Assembly: GCA_035545895.1 (NCBI GenBank)
Contig: DASZXJ010000129.1
Location: forward strand, 1-26,346
Direction of reading: 5' to 3'
Length of the DNA stretch: 26,346 bases
Origin: DASZXJ01 sp035545895
GTDB lineage: Bacteria > Planctomycetota > Phycisphaerae > Tepidisphaerales > Tepidisphaeraceae
Shown here: in pieces, positions 1 through 8,482 of the stretch
Numbering within the stretch: the first letter of the stretch is position 1
Layout of the letters: every line of letters begins with the position of its first letter
Program-made: the position numbers and the translations under genes
The notes under the pieces: generated by a model
What the model was told of the DNA's origin: nothing
Database searches by the model: none
What the model saw: only the letters and a program-made list of their open reading frames with translations

Positions 1-64
1 TTTCCGTCTGTTCATCGCACGCGGTGCAAATCCGCTCCCGAAGATCCAACGACAAGCCCTCCAT
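1..64 (-). mobile_element. IS630-like transposase, N-terminal fragment (runs off left edge)
   Basis: On the minus strand an ATG at 64-62 opens a frame that stays open to base 1 and gives 21 residues. It contains LSLDLRER followed by a short helix (ICTACDE), the usual beginning of IS630-family transposases ('YSLDLRERVV.A...'). A good ribosome binding site, GGAGG, lies 6 bases upstream. The remainder of the gene, including the DDE catalytic domain, is outside the window. Seen: the frame, RBS and motif. Known: IS630 transposases begin this way and the elements insert at TA. Inferred: an IS630-type element lies to the left and its end should fall between about 65 and 233, but I could not delimit a terminal inverted repeat. 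A coincidental match is possible with so few residues. Confidence 0.62.
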
Positions 65-151
65 GCCACACCTCCAACAGCAGGTGATCGGCTCACCCTA
101 CCGCAGGATAGGTGTACAGTCATCTGAAAACCGCTCTAACAACACTGACGT

Positions 152-170
152 TCGTATGAGTTTCATACGA
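152..170. repeat. Short perfect inverted repeat, 8-bp arms
   Basis: TCGTATGA and TCATACGA are separated by three bases (GTT). The repeat sits in the noncoding stretch between the transposase start (64) and the ilvE stop (234). It could be a hairpin 3' of ilvE, a small operator, or part of the insertion-sequence end. There is no T-run that would make it a clear terminator. The rest of 65-233 shows only a weaker GGTGA/TCACC hairpin at 83-97 and nothing else I can name. Confidence 0.4.
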
Positions 171-233
171 CCTCCCAATTATCGCTCTCCCTTCAGTATT
201 ACGCGCCCCACCTGAAATCGTAGCAGCAAAACT

Positions 234-1094
234 TCAGACCTCGCGCACATGCCGACTGAAGGCATCCATCAGTTTTCGGGTAATAGCCCCCACCTGGCCG
301 GGTCCGATCGGGCGGCCGTCGATTTTGGTCACCGGAACGACCTCAGCGGCAGTTCCGGTCAGAAAGCACTCATCCGCAATATACAGATCGTGCCTTTGCA
401 GGGTCTTCTCAACGCATGGAATGTCCAATTTTCTGCAAAGATCGAGCACGACCTTGCGGGTGATTCCTTCGAGAATCCCGTCAGAAGTCGTGGGCGTTTG
501 CACCTGACCATCCCGGACGATGAAAATATTGTCTCCGGTGCATTCCGCGACGTTGCCTTCGTGGTTGAGCATGATGGCTTCGGGAACACCGGCATCGATG
601 GCTTCGATCTTGGCCAGGATATTGTTCAGGTAATTCATGCTCTTGATTCGCGGGCTGACCGCGTTGGCATGATTGCGAATGACCGACGCCGTGATGATGG
701 CCATCCCCTTTTGATACATTTCCGGGGGATACAGCTCAATCGTGTCAGCGATGATGATGATCGATGGATTGGCACATTTGTTTGGATTCAACCCAAGGCA
801 GCCGACCCCTCGCGTGATCAGCGCCCGGATATAGCAATCCCGAAAGCCATTGGCTGCGATCGTCTGTTCCATGGCGGTTCGAAACTGCTCGACGGTGGCG
901 GGTATGGTGAGCCTGATTGCCCGTGCAGACGCCCAGAGCCGTTCCAGGTGAGCATCGCATTCAAATATCTTGCCGGAATAGACACGGATGCCCTCAAACA
1001 CGCCGTCGCCATAGAGCACGCCATGGTCATAGACGCTGATCTTGGCATCTTCCTTATTGACCAGCTTGCCATCGATCCAGATCTTCAGGGACAT
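234..1094 (-). CDS. ilvE: Branched-chain amino acid aminotransferase (class IV PLP fold)
   Basis: The 286-residue protein has the normal length for the short bacterial branched-chain aminotransferases. It transfers an amino group between glutamate and the 2-keto acids of leucine, isoleucine and valine. The N-terminus has the WIDGKLV...VYDHGVLYGDGVFEGIRVY pattern of fold-type IV PLP enzymes. Lys151 in RIKSMNYLNN is the expected Schiff-base lysine. Further matches are the cofactor-side EGNVAECTGDNIF region and the C-terminal FLTGTAAEVVPV loop. The start at 1094 is supported by AAGGAG 6 bases upstream. The gene is last of a minus-strand run lysS, lolC, lolD, ilvE, with 17 bases after lolD. D-amino acid transaminase and aminodeoxychorismate lyase share this fold, but the motifs fit IlvE best. 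Confidence 0.9.
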   Translation of the reverse strand: MSLKIWIDGKLVNKEDAKISVYDHGVLYGDGVFEGIRVYSGKIFECDAHLERLWASARAIRLTIPATVEQFRTAMEQTIAANGFRDCYIRALITRGVGCLGLNPNKCANPSIIIIADTIELYPPEMYQKGMAIITASVIRNHANAVSPRIKSMNYLNNILAKIEAIDAGVPEAIMLNHEGNVAECTGDNIFIVRDGQVQTPTTSDGILEGITRKVVLDLCRKLDIPCVEKTLQRHDLYIADECFLTGTAAEVVPVTKIDGRPIGPGQVGAITRKLMDAFSRHVREV

Positions 1095-1111
1095 CCGCAG
1101 CTCCTTACGAA

Positions 1112-1858
1112 TTATCTTTCTTCCGCCCGTTCCAGTTTTCCGTCTTTCAGGACCAGTATTCGGTCGGCCTGTCGCGCAATTGTACGGTCGTGAGTGACCA
1201 TGGCGATCGTTTGATTATGATTCTTATGCAGGTTTTCCATGACGCTCATAATCTGCCGGCCGGTTTCGGCATCGAGGTTGCCGGTGGGTTCATCGGCAAA
1301 CAGCACGCGAGGCTTGTTCATGAGAGCCCGCGCGATGGCGACACGCTGGCGCTCCCCGCCACTCAACTGGTTGGGACGATGCTTTAAGCGATGGGCCATG
1401 CCCAGTTGATCCAGGACTTCGGTTGCGCGCTTGCGCAATTCTGCGTGATGGGTCCGAAATCCAAACCATGAATATTCGACCATGGCCGCCAGCAGGGTGT
1501 TTTCCATCACATTCAATTCGGGCAGCAGATAATAGAACTGGAAGACAAATCCGAAATGTGTATTTCGCAACCGGCTTTTGCCTGCGGAATCGAGCGTGGC
1601 GATGTCCTGGTTGTCGTAAAAGATGCTGCCGCCGTCGGCTGCATCGAGCGCGCCCAAAATATGCAGGAGCGTGCTTTTTCCCGATCCCGACCGTCCTTCA
1701 ATGGCGACAAACTCGCCGGTGCGAATTGAAAGGTCCACGTTTTTGAGCACCGTCACCGTACTTTCGCCCATGCGAAATGTCTTGCGGACACCCGAGGCGC
1801 GCAGAATCGCAGCATCGCTTTTGATCGTTGTCTCAGGCTGTTCCGCTAATTGTGCCAT
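1112..1858 (-). CDS. lolD: LolD/MacB-type ABC transporter ATPase
   Basis: This is the ATP-binding subunit of a mechanotransmission-type ABC transporter. From the ATG at 1858 (248 residues) it has Walker A GRSGSGKST at about 55-63, a Q-loop in FQFYYLLPELN, signature LSGGERQR at about 165-172, Walker B VLFADEPTGNLD at about 185, and the switch His in VTHDR. ADEPTGNLD together with the LPELNVMEN stretch is characteristic of the LolD/MacB/FtsE group. A TTG six codons upstream (1876) directly abuts the stop of the permease gene, so that start is possible, but the ATG is preferred. Immediate coupling to the following permease suggests a complex that extracts lipoproteins or other substrates from the inner membrane. 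Which Lol-type substrate is used in a planctomycete is inferred only. Confidence 0.85.
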   Translation of the reverse strand: MAQLAEQPETTIKSDAAILRASGVRKTFRMGESTVTVLKNVDLSIRTGEFVAIEGRSGSGKSTLLHILGALDAADGGSIFYDNQDIATLDSAGKSRLRNTHFGFVFQFYYLLPELNVMENTLLAAMVEYSWFGFRTHHAELRKRATEVLDQLGMAHRLKHRPNQLSGGERQRVAIARALMNKPRVLFADEPTGNLDAETGRQIMSVMENLHKNHNQTIAMVTHDRTIARQADRILVLKDGKLERAEER

Positions 1859-1876
1859 GGGAAAACCTAATTCCAA

Positions 1877-3358
1877 TCATTCAAATCGAAGCGCTTCCAC
1901 CGGATGCAATCGTGCCGCACGAACGGCGGGGACAAAAGCCCCAAGCACCGACGACACAACCGCCACCGCCATGATTACCGCGACTTCGCGCGGATTGATC
2001 GTATTGGGGATGATGTCAAACGCATAAACCTCGGGATTCCAAATCTGGATGCCCATCAATTCCCCCATCTTTTCGTGCAGGAAATTGATGTTGTGAATGA
2101 TCAAATAGCCCGCGAGCAAACCCAGCCCGCTGCCGACAATCCCAATCGCCAGGCCATATCCCAGGAAGATGCCCGCCACGCCGCTGGCGGTCGCACCCAC
2201 GCTTTTGATGATGCCAATGTCTCGCGTCTTCTCCACGACGATCATGTAGAAGATGCAGAAGATCAGGAAAATGGCGACGATGCTGATCAGGCTGAATAAA
2301 AACGTGACCAGCACCTTCTCATGTTCAACAGCCGAGATGAATTTGGCATTAAACTGTTCCCAGGTCTGCACGACGACCGGATCGATTCCCAGTTGCGTGG
2401 CCTGGTCTGATCCGATGGCGCCATCGACAATCTGCTGAATCTTGTCGCGCGTCGCCCACAGATTGGCGCCGAGTTTGAGTCCAATGTGGATTTCACTGGT
2501 CCGGGCCGGCTCGTTGATCTTGTTGCCTTCTGAATCGGTGTAGGATTTCTTGTCCATTCCGAGATCTTTTTGCAGGAGATCGAATGGCACGTAAACCGTA
2601 TTGCTGTCGTATTGCCACACCTTGGTTCGGCTGTCATCAACGATGAAGAAATATCGATCCGACTTTGTCATGGGATCAAGCGTGGCACCCTGCTCAGCCA
2701 GCGGCATGACCGTCAAACGCGCATAGGCTGTAAATAGCGCAGGCCAATGCTCGATCTTTCCTTTTGCATCCTTGCCGATGCCGACAACACCCGCTCCGAC
2801 AATCATGCCCGCAAAATTGTTGAGATTGCCTTTGAGTTCCGGATTGGCGGCTTGATATTCCTCGTTCGAATAGGGCTTGGCGAACGAAGCGGGTCTTTCC
2901 GCCAACTGCTTTAATTGTTCGCGGTCTTCCGCGGTGGTTTTCGGATCATCTGTCGCTTCAATATATTGCCCGTATTGGCGATAGAGTGAATGCCGAAAGC
3001 CATTCACGTTCTGCATCTGCTCCAAAGGCAGTCCGATGACCTGAACGCCGTCGCGCATCCTGCGATTGATATCGATCAGGCCATAAGTCTTAAGTGTCGG
3101 CGCCGCCCCAGCCACCTCTGGCAGCGCCTTGATTTTCTCGATCATGACTTCGTAATTGGCGAATCCCGTCAGTGACCGCCGCGAGATCACGATATCGCCG
3201 GTGATGTCGTGAAATGTCTCCTTGAACATCCGCAGCCAGCCGCCCATGACGGAGATCACGACGATGACCATCGCCGTGCACATCATGACCGCAATAAGCG
3301 ATACCCACGCAATTCGCCTCTTGCGAAGGTATTTGAGAATGAGATGGAGTTTATACAT
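1877..3358 (-). CDS. lolC: LolC/LolE-like ABC transporter permease (FtsX/MacB family)
   Basis: The 493-residue membrane protein has the LolC/E layout. One transmembrane helix lies near residues 15-40 (AWVSLIAVMMCTAMVIVVIS). A periplasmic domain of about 300 residues follows. Three C-terminal helices (about 345-375, 390-420, 455-480) form the FtsX domain, and the protein ends VRAARLHPVEALRFE, a classical MacB/LolC tail. The periplasmic domain is larger than in E. coli LolC (about 400 residues in total), with charged segments around 130-170 and 270-300. The stop codon lies one base before the possible TTG start of the ATPase gene, so the two subunits are translationally linked. It probably forms a homodimer with the ATPase, since only one permease gene is present. 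The substrate is unknown. Confidence 0.85.
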   Translation of the reverse strand: MYKLHLILKYLRKRRIAWVSLIAVMMCTAMVIVVISVMGGWLRMFKETFHDITGDIVISRRSLTGFANYEVMIEKIKALPEVAGAAPTLKTYGLIDINRRMRDGVQVIGLPLEQMQNVNGFRHSLYRQYGQYIEATDDPKTTAEDREQLKQLAERPASFAKPYSNEEYQAANPELKGNLNNFAGMIVGAGVVGIGKDAKGKIEHWPALFTAYARLTVMPLAEQGATLDPMTKSDRYFFIVDDSRTKVWQYDSNTVYVPFDLLQKDLGMDKKSYTDSEGNKINEPARTSEIHIGLKLGANLWATRDKIQQIVDGAIGSDQATQLGIDPVVVQTWEQFNAKFISAVEHEKVLVTFLFSLISIVAIFLIFCIFYMIVVEKTRDIGIIKSVGATASGVAGIFLGYGLAIGIVGSGLGLLAGYLIIHNINFLHEKMGELMGIQIWNPEVYAFDIIPNTINPREVAVIMAVAVVSSVLGAFVPAVRAARLHPVEALRFE

Positions 3359-3374
3359 ACGCTCGGTGCCCGAG

Positions 3375-4979
3375 TTAGTCCTGCGGCCGCATCAATGGGA
3401 ACAAGATGACATCGCGAATGCTCTCCGCCCCGGTCAGCATCATCAGCAATCGATCGATTCCCATCCCCATGCCCCCCGCCGGCGGCATGCCGTATTTCAA
3501 AGCCGTCAGGAAATCTTCATCGGTCTTTTGCTGTTCTTCTTTGTCGCCAACTTGATGAGCAAAGTGCGCTGCTTGTACTTGCGGATCATTCAATTCGCTA
3601 TAGCCTGGTGATATCTCAACGCCATTGATGGCCAGTTCATAAACATCGGCGAAGTCTTCGTCATCCTCGGTACGCTTTGCAAGTGGGATAATAATGCCAG
3701 GCACACGTGTCACAAAAACTGGATCGACTTGAAGCGGCTCTACCCATCGTTCATAGACGTCCTGAAGCTGTTCAAAAAAACTTGAAAGGCGTTCGAATCG
3801 CAACCTTTCAGCATCTTTTGCACGGTCGATGTTGCGCGGACCAGCATTTTCCGGAAGATGGCTAACAGCCCAATCAATGAGCCGTTCACGCACATGTGTA
3901 TTTGAGGCCTCATTGAGTGATTGCTTCCCGTTTGGCCACCGATACTCATAACCGAACTTATTCGTTGTCCATTCACGAACCAATTGAGTCATTTCAACAC
4001 GTTTCCAGCGTCGGCCGGGCGGGAGGCTTGTGTCGCCTTCAAGGTTAATCGTTCGTCGTATTGATCCGTCCAAATTTTTGTGTTCTATCTTGAGTGTCCC
4101 GAAAACCTTTTGAGCCACATGGCAGATCATGCTCTCGACCATCTCAGCCATCGTTTCCCATGAGCCGTAGGCTTCATAGGCTTCGAGCATCGTAAATTCT
4201 GGATTGTGGCGCGGACTGATGCCCTCATTGCGGAAATTGCGGTTGAGTTCAAAAACCTTGGTGAACCCGCCGACGAGCAACCGCTTGAGATAAAGCTCGG
4301 GCGCGATGCGCATGTAGAGATCGACATCCAGCGCATTGTGATGCGTTTTGAACGGTCGGGCAGCAGCGCCGCCGTGGATGATCTGCATCATCGGCGTTTC
4401 CACTTCGAGAAAACCGCGGCCCTTAAGAAATGCGCGGACTTCATCGATAACGCGAATTCGCGTCTGCATCATCTTCATCACTTCGGGGTTGGCCCAGAGA
4501 TCGACATATCGTTGGCGATAGCGAAGCTCGACATCGCCGAGCCCTTCCCACTTGGCGGGCGGCGGCAGGAGCGCCTTGGATGCGATCGCCAACGATTTTG
4601 CCCAGATGGTGGTTTCGCCTTTATTGGTCGTGCCAAGAGGCCCCTCGACGACAATCTGGTCGCCCAGATCGAGCAGGTCGCGGACCTGCCAATCGGGATC
4701 GCTCAGACGTTTCTTATCCAACCCGACCTGCAAATCGCCGCTCTCATCGCGCAGGGTGATGAAACTGAGTTTGCCCATGTCGCGCTTGAGGATGATTCGG
4801 CCGGCACCTTTAACCACAGGCCCGCCGTCGTGCCCCATTTCAGCTTTATAGCTTGATTTGATCCGGGCGAGTGGCTGGATGCCCTGGGCGCGCTGGCCGT
4901 ATGGATCGACGCCCAGTTGCCGAAGCTTATCGAGCTTGGCCTGCCGCTCACGTTCATATTCGCTTATCTGTTCTTGCAT
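3375..4979 (-). CDS. lysS: Lysyl-tRNA synthetase, class II
   Basis: The enzyme charges tRNA-Lys with lysine. The N-terminal anticodon-binding OB fold covers about residues 55-150 (GRIILKRDMGKLSFITLRD). The class II core follows: motif 1 region around FLEVETPMMQ, motif 2 FRNEGISPRHNPEFTMLEAYEAYG, and motif 3 GMGMGIDRLLMMLTG near the C-terminus. At 534 residues it is slightly longer than E. coli LysS (505). Odd: the segment usually written GREIANGFSELND reads GVEISPGYSELND, and the usual PVExSPLAK reads PGIIIPLAKR. The lysine-recognising Glu of SELND is kept, so I expect a working, lineage-specific variant. No Shine-Dalgarno is visible before the ATG at 4979; the 85-base divergent gap to 5065 must hold both promoters. 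Confidence 0.93.
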   Translation of the reverse strand: MQEQISEYERERQAKLDKLRQLGVDPYGQRAQGIQPLARIKSSYKAEMGHDGGPVVKGAGRIILKRDMGKLSFITLRDESGDLQVGLDKKRLSDPDWQVRDLLDLGDQIVVEGPLGTTNKGETTIWAKSLAIASKALLPPPAKWEGLGDVELRYRQRYVDLWANPEVMKMMQTRIRVIDEVRAFLKGRGFLEVETPMMQIIHGGAAARPFKTHHNALDVDLYMRIAPELYLKRLLVGGFTKVFELNRNFRNEGISPRHNPEFTMLEAYEAYGSWETMAEMVESMICHVAQKVFGTLKIEHKNLDGSIRRTINLEGDTSLPPGRRWKRVEMTQLVREWTTNKFGYEYRWPNGKQSLNEASNTHVRERLIDWAVSHLPENAGPRNIDRAKDAERLRFERLSSFFEQLQDVYERWVEPLQVDPVFVTRVPGIIIPLAKRTEDDEDFADVYELAINGVEISPGYSELNDPQVQAAHFAHQVGDKEEQQKTDEDFLTALKYGMPPAGGMGMGIDRLLMMLTGAESIRDVILFPLMRPQD

Positions 4980-5064
4980 TATGTATAGTAAAGGTTGGAC
5001 GATAATAGTCGTGAACGCGCCAAACAGAAAGAGGCGCTGGATTGCATGCGATCAGGGACCGATC

Positions 5065-6264
5065 ATGAAAGAAATGAAAGCGTTCGTTTTAGCGCTTTGT
5101 GCATTAAGCCCGCTTTGGATGGCCGCAACCTTGCGCGCGCAAATGCGAACGCTGAATACGATTCATTATCGCATCCATACAGACATCGAACAGCGGCTTG
5201 CCGAGGACATGGCGGTTCGCATGGAGGCCATGTACGGCGACTACTCGCAGCGGCTGTCCAATTTCAGCCCGCCGGGCGATGCAACGTTCGAAGTCTATCT
5301 CTTCAAAAATCAAAAAGACTTTTCGCACCTGACGGACGATCGGTTTCCCAACACCGGCGGCGTGTTCATCAAAAGTCGCCATCTGTTGGCTGGATTCCTC
5401 GACGGGCAGGGACGGGATGCGCTGCGCCGCACCTTGCAACACGAAGCATTCCATCAGTTTGCCGACACCGCGATCAGCCAGCGCATACCACCATGGTTGA
5501 ATGAGGGAATTGCCCAGGTATTTGAAGAATCGATATGGACCGGCCGTGGGTTTCTGGTCAACCAGGTGCCGGTACGCCGAATCCGGCAGGTTCAGCTTGA
5601 TATCCGTGAACGTCGGCTGGAACCCTTTCGCGAATTTATAACCATGTCGGATCAAAAATGGCTGGACAGTCTGAAGGATGCTCCAATCGCGGCCGCCCAC
5701 TATTCGCAGGCGTGGGCGATGTGTCACTTTCTCATCTTTTCGACCGATGAGAACAACCAGTACAAATACCGTTCCCGCTTCATCGACATGCTTCAGCAGA
5801 TTCACTCAGGCACGCGGGCGGTCGATGCATTCACGCGAGCGTTCTCGGATAATTACGAGGGGTTTCAGTCGCGATTCCTGGAATATGTCAAAGCGCTGCG
5901 CCCCACCGCCGAAGCGACGTTCTTCGAATATCAGGGCGTGCTGGGCGACATGATGATTTCCGCCAAATCGCGCGGGGTTCGGTTTACCGATGGGGATGAA
6001 TTCCGAAAATTTGTGACCGATGGAAACGTGCGCCTTCGCTACACCAAAGGCGATCTGCAGTGGACAACCGATACGGATCCAAGCGTCTATTTTCGGGATA
6101 TAGCCGGTCGTGAAATGTCCGGGCAACAGTTTTATCTAAGTGACCGCAAAGGTTCGCCGCTGCCGGATATCGTCTGCGTTCCGATCCCTAAGCTCTTTTA
6201 CCGCACGATCTTCCACGACGAGGGGGGCAAGATCGAACATGAAACGATCGTCGAAGCCAAATAA
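5065..6264 (+). CDS. Secreted DUF1570-like gluzincin metalloprotease
   Basis: The 399-residue protein starts at the ATG at 5065. AGGGA lies a few bases upstream, and a signal peptide (MKAFVLALCALSPLWMAATLRAQ) follows directly. The frame is open further upstream but overlaps lysS there. The zinc-site pattern is HEAFH at residues 126-130, followed 16 residues later by WLNEGIAQVFE, in which Glu147 would be the third ligand. This HExxH...NEGxA arrangement is that of gluzincin peptidases, and DUF1570-type proteins are abundant in planctomycetes. The C-terminal 130 residues are predicted soluble and were not recognised. It is probably periplasmic or secreted; the substrate is unknown. It diverges from lysS and precedes folK by 54 bases, with no clear functional link. 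Confidence 0.75.
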   Translation: MKEMKAFVLALCALSPLWMAATLRAQMRTLNTIHYRIHTDIEQRLAEDMAVRMEAMYGDYSQRLSNFSPPGDATFEVYLFKNQKDFSHLTDDRFPNTGGVFIKSRHLLAGFLDGQGRDALRRTLQHEAFHQFADTAISQRIPPWLNEGIAQVFEESIWTGRGFLVNQVPVRRIRQVQLDIRERRLEPFREFITMSDQKWLDSLKDAPIAAAHYSQAWAMCHFLIFSTDENNQYKYRSRFIDMLQQIHSGTRAVDAFTRAFSDNYEGFQSRFLEYVKALRPTAEATFFEYQGVLGDMMISAKSRGVRFTDGDEFRKFVTDGNVRLRYTKGDLQWTTDTDPSVYFRDIAGREMSGQQFYLSDRKGSPLPDIVCVPIPKLFYRTIFHDEGGKIEHETIVEAK

Positions 6265-6318
6265 CCGGCAAATTCAGGTTGCACGAGAACGGGGGTTTAA
6301 GGATGATGCTTTTTAACA

Positions 6319-6810
6319 ATGCGGTCACACGGGCCTGTTACCGCCTACATTTCTCTCGGCGCCAACATCGGCGATCGAGAATACAACATTCTTTCCGCGC
6401 TCGAACAGCTAAAGCAGACGCCTGAATTCAAAGTGATTCGCATATCGACCCTGCTGGAGAACCCCGCCGTCGGCATGGGACCGAATGCAAGGCACTTCCT
6501 GAACGCAGCCGTCGAAATCGAAACCACCCTGGGATCACACGCGCTGCTGCATCGGTTGCTGGATATCGAGCGCGCGATGGGCCGGCAACGCCGGGAACGC
6601 TGGGAACCCCGCATCATCGACCTGGATTTGCTTCTCTATGGTGACCAGATCATTTCCAGCCAGGAACTGGTCGTCCCCCACCCGCTGATGCACGAAAGAC
6701 GGTTTGTGCTTGAACCTCTTTCACAAATCGCGCCGGGCGTCGTTCATCCGACGCTGCAGATGACCGTTGAAGGCCTGCTTGAAAATCTCGTGATGCGCAA
6801 TCCGCCTTAA
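6319..6810 (+). CDS. folK: 2-amino-4-hydroxy-6-hydroxymethyldihydropteridine pyrophosphokinase (HPPK)
   Basis: The 163-residue enzyme transfers pyrophosphate from ATP to 6-hydroxymethyl-7,8-dihydropterin in folate synthesis. It has family-typical length and signatures: AYISLGANIGDR at the start, NPAVGMGP, FLNAAVEIET, GRQRRERWEPRIIDLDLLLYGD (the R..PR.IDLDLL signature with the Mg-binding Asp pair), and VPHPLMHERRFVLEPL. No folP or folB is adjacent, so it is a lone pathway gene here. The ribosome site is weak (AAGGA about 15 bases upstream). Its TAA stop shares the palindrome TTAA at 6807-6810 with the convergent comM stop, leaving no room for a separate terminator. Confidence 0.93.
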   Translation: MRSHGPVTAYISLGANIGDREYNILSALEQLKQTPEFKVIRISTLLENPAVGMGPNARHFLNAAVEIETTLGSHALLHRLLDIERAMGRQRRERWEPRIIDLDLLLYGDQIISSQELVVPHPLMHERRFVLEPLSQIAPGVVHPTLQMTVEGLLENLVMRNPP

Positions 6811-8306
6811 AAGCGTCGATCAAGCAAACGATATTGAACTGCTTCAGCAATGTGAGATTCGGCGACGTGCTCGGCCCCATCGAGGTCAGCGATTGTTCGT
6901 GCAACGCGCCGCACCTTGTCGTAGGCGCGGGCGCTCAGGCCCAGTTCATTCATGGCCTGTTTCATCAAGAGCAGACAACCGTCACTGAGATCGGCAAATT
7001 TTTTGAGCTGCCTGGTATCCATCTGGGCATTGGCCGTCTGATCGTTGAACCGCCTGAGTTGAGCCGCCCGGGCTTTTTTGACGGCTGCGGACATCGTGGC
7101 GCTGTCGGTGCCGGCACGCTTGGCGGTCAATTCCTGGTAGGGCACCGCCGGCACTTCGATATGAATGTCGATTCGGTCGAGCAGTGGCGCGGACAGCTTG
7201 GCCAGATACTTATCCCGTGCTCGCGCATCATCCGCATGTCCGCTGGGCGTGGGGTTCATCGCCGCAACGAGCATAAACCGTGCGGGGAAACGAATTGACC
7301 CATGTACCCGTGCGATCGTCACCTCGCCGCCTTCAAGCGGCTGACGAAGCATTTCCAGCACGTACCGGCTGAACTCGGGAAATTCATCGAGAAAGAGAAT
7401 GCCATTGTGCGCCAGCGACACTTCGCCGGGCCTTGGGATGGTTCCCCCGCCGATGAGCGACTGCGCGGTTGCCGAGTGGTGAGGCGTTCGCACGGGCCTC
7501 TGGTCCATCAATGCAATCCCCTCGGGCAACAGGCCGAGCGCCGAATAAATTCGCGTGGTTTCCAGCGATTCCCCGCGCGAAAGCGGAGGCAGAATTCCCG
7601 CCAGCCTTTGTGCGAGCATGGTTTTACCTGTGCCCGGCGGACCGACCATCAGGATATTGTGCGCCCCCGCCGCTGCGATGGTGATGGCGCGTTTAACCGC
7701 TTCCTGGCCACGAACATCGGCGAAATCGAGTGCGGCTGCGACTTTCGACGCCTCAAACGCTTCGCCGTTCAATTCATACGGTTCGAGCGGCAACTGCTCA
7801 TTGAGAAATGAAACCACCTGACCAAGGTTGCTGACTGGATAGACTTCGATCCCCTCGACGACGGCCGCTTCCTTTGCGTTATCCTGCGGAAGGATCACAC
7901 CCTGGAATTTCTTTTGCTTCGCAAGCATCGCCAGCGACAGCGCGCCTTTGATTTTTCTAACCCGGCCATCCAGTGCAAGTTCTCCTGCGATCAGAAATTC
8001 CTTGTGACGGTCCGTTTGAATCGAATTGCTGCCGCGAAGCAGCCCCACCGCGATGGGCAGATCCAGAGAAGGCCCTTCTTTTTTCACATCGGCCGGCGCG
8101 AGATTGATCAGCAGCGCATGCGACGGAAACGGAAAGCCGCTGTTGATCATCGCCCGGCGAACGCGCTCGATCGATTCCTTAACTGCGGTTTGCGCCAATC
8201 CGACGATTGTGGTTTTGCTGAGCCCGCGCTGGCTGACGTCGGCTTCCACTTCGCATAGGAGTGGATCAATGCCAATGAGAATGAAGCTGTGAATTCGCGA
8301 GAGCAC
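6807..8306 (-). CDS. comM: ComM/YifB family Mg-chelatase-like AAA+ ATPase
   Basis: The 499-residue protein belongs to the YifB/ComM family, hexameric helicase-like AAA+ proteins that in some bacteria promote branch migration during transformation. The N-terminal ChlI-like domain starts VLSRIHSFILIGIDPLLCEVEADVS, includes GLAQTAVKESIERVRRA and NLAPADVKKEGPSLDLP, and is followed by Walker A GPPGTGKT, the Walker B-like ILFLDEFPEF, and the C-terminal Mg-chelatase domain ending VAESHIAEAVQYR. I chose the GTG at 8306 because family similarity begins exactly there. The frame extends 44 codons upstream to an ATG at 8438, but that stretch resembles nothing in the family. There is no strong Shine-Dalgarno before the GTG, so the start remains uncertain. 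Its presence hints at natural competence but does not prove it. Confidence 0.9.
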   Translation of the reverse strand: MLSRIHSFILIGIDPLLCEVEADVSQRGLSKTTIVGLAQTAVKESIERVRRAMINSGFPFPSHALLINLAPADVKKEGPSLDLPIAVGLLRGSNSIQTDRHKEFLIAGELALDGRVRKIKGALSLAMLAKQKKFQGVILPQDNAKEAAVVEGIEVYPVSNLGQVVSFLNEQLPLEPYELNGEAFEASKVAAALDFADVRGQEAVKRAITIAAAGAHNILMVGPPGTGKTMLAQRLAGILPPLSRGESLETTRIYSALGLLPEGIALMDQRPVRTPHHSATAQSLIGGGTIPRPGEVSLAHNGILFLDEFPEFSRYVLEMLRQPLEGGEVTIARVHGSIRFPARFMLVAAMNPTPSGHADDARARDKYLAKLSAPLLDRIDIHIEVPAVPYQELTAKRAGTDSATMSAAVKKARAAQLRRFNDQTANAQMDTRQLKKFADLSDGCLLLMKQAMNELGLSARAYDKVRRVARTIADLDGAEHVAESHIAEAVQYRLLDRRF

Positions 8307-8440
8307 GTGGGGCGAAAGTGTACTGGGACCATGCTGGACAAACAAAGAAACTCGCTTAATCCGAGCGATCGGCAAACTCTTCCCATCTTGACAGTTCTGG
8401 CGGTTTATCGGTCGTACCAAATATACCGGCTGTATCAATT

Positions 8441-8474
8441 CCTCCGATCATTGCGCCGATTCCGGAGGCGGAGG
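8441..8474 (+). promoter_or_regulatory. Tandem Shine-Dalgarno with upstream hairpin before the FnIII protein
   Basis: Two GGAGG boxes (8464-8468 and 8470-8474) precede the ATG at 8483; the second is 8 bases away, an ideal distance. The first lies in the right arm of an inverted repeat, CCTCCG (8441-8446) with CGGAGG (8463-8468). The hairpin could sequester one of the two sites. This is seen in sequence; a regulatory role is inferred. Confidence 0.4.
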
Positions 8475-8482
8475 GCAGAAAT

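Noticed and set aside
24..215. 63-residue plus-strand frame at the left edge
   Set aside because: Low-complexity, Arg/Ser-rich, no ribosome site; the opposite strand holds the transposase-like start.
249..1193. 314-residue plus-strand open frame antisense to ilvE
   Set aside because: It is a complementary-frame shadow of ilvE, with no family-like motif and Asp/Arg/Ile-biased composition.
4858..5064. 69-codon upstream extension of the DUF1570-like gene
   Set aside because: It overlaps lysS on the other strand. The ATG at 5065 has a ribosome site and is followed directly by a signal peptide.
8388..8393. TTGACA as a -35 promoter box for the FnIII gene
   Set aside because: No acceptable -10 hexamer lies 16-18 bases downstream, and sigma-70 spacing rules are not reliable in planctomycetes.
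8307..8438. 44-codon upstream extension of comM to an ATG
   Set aside because: The extension is unlike YifB/ComM proteins; family similarity begins exactly at the GTG at 8306.
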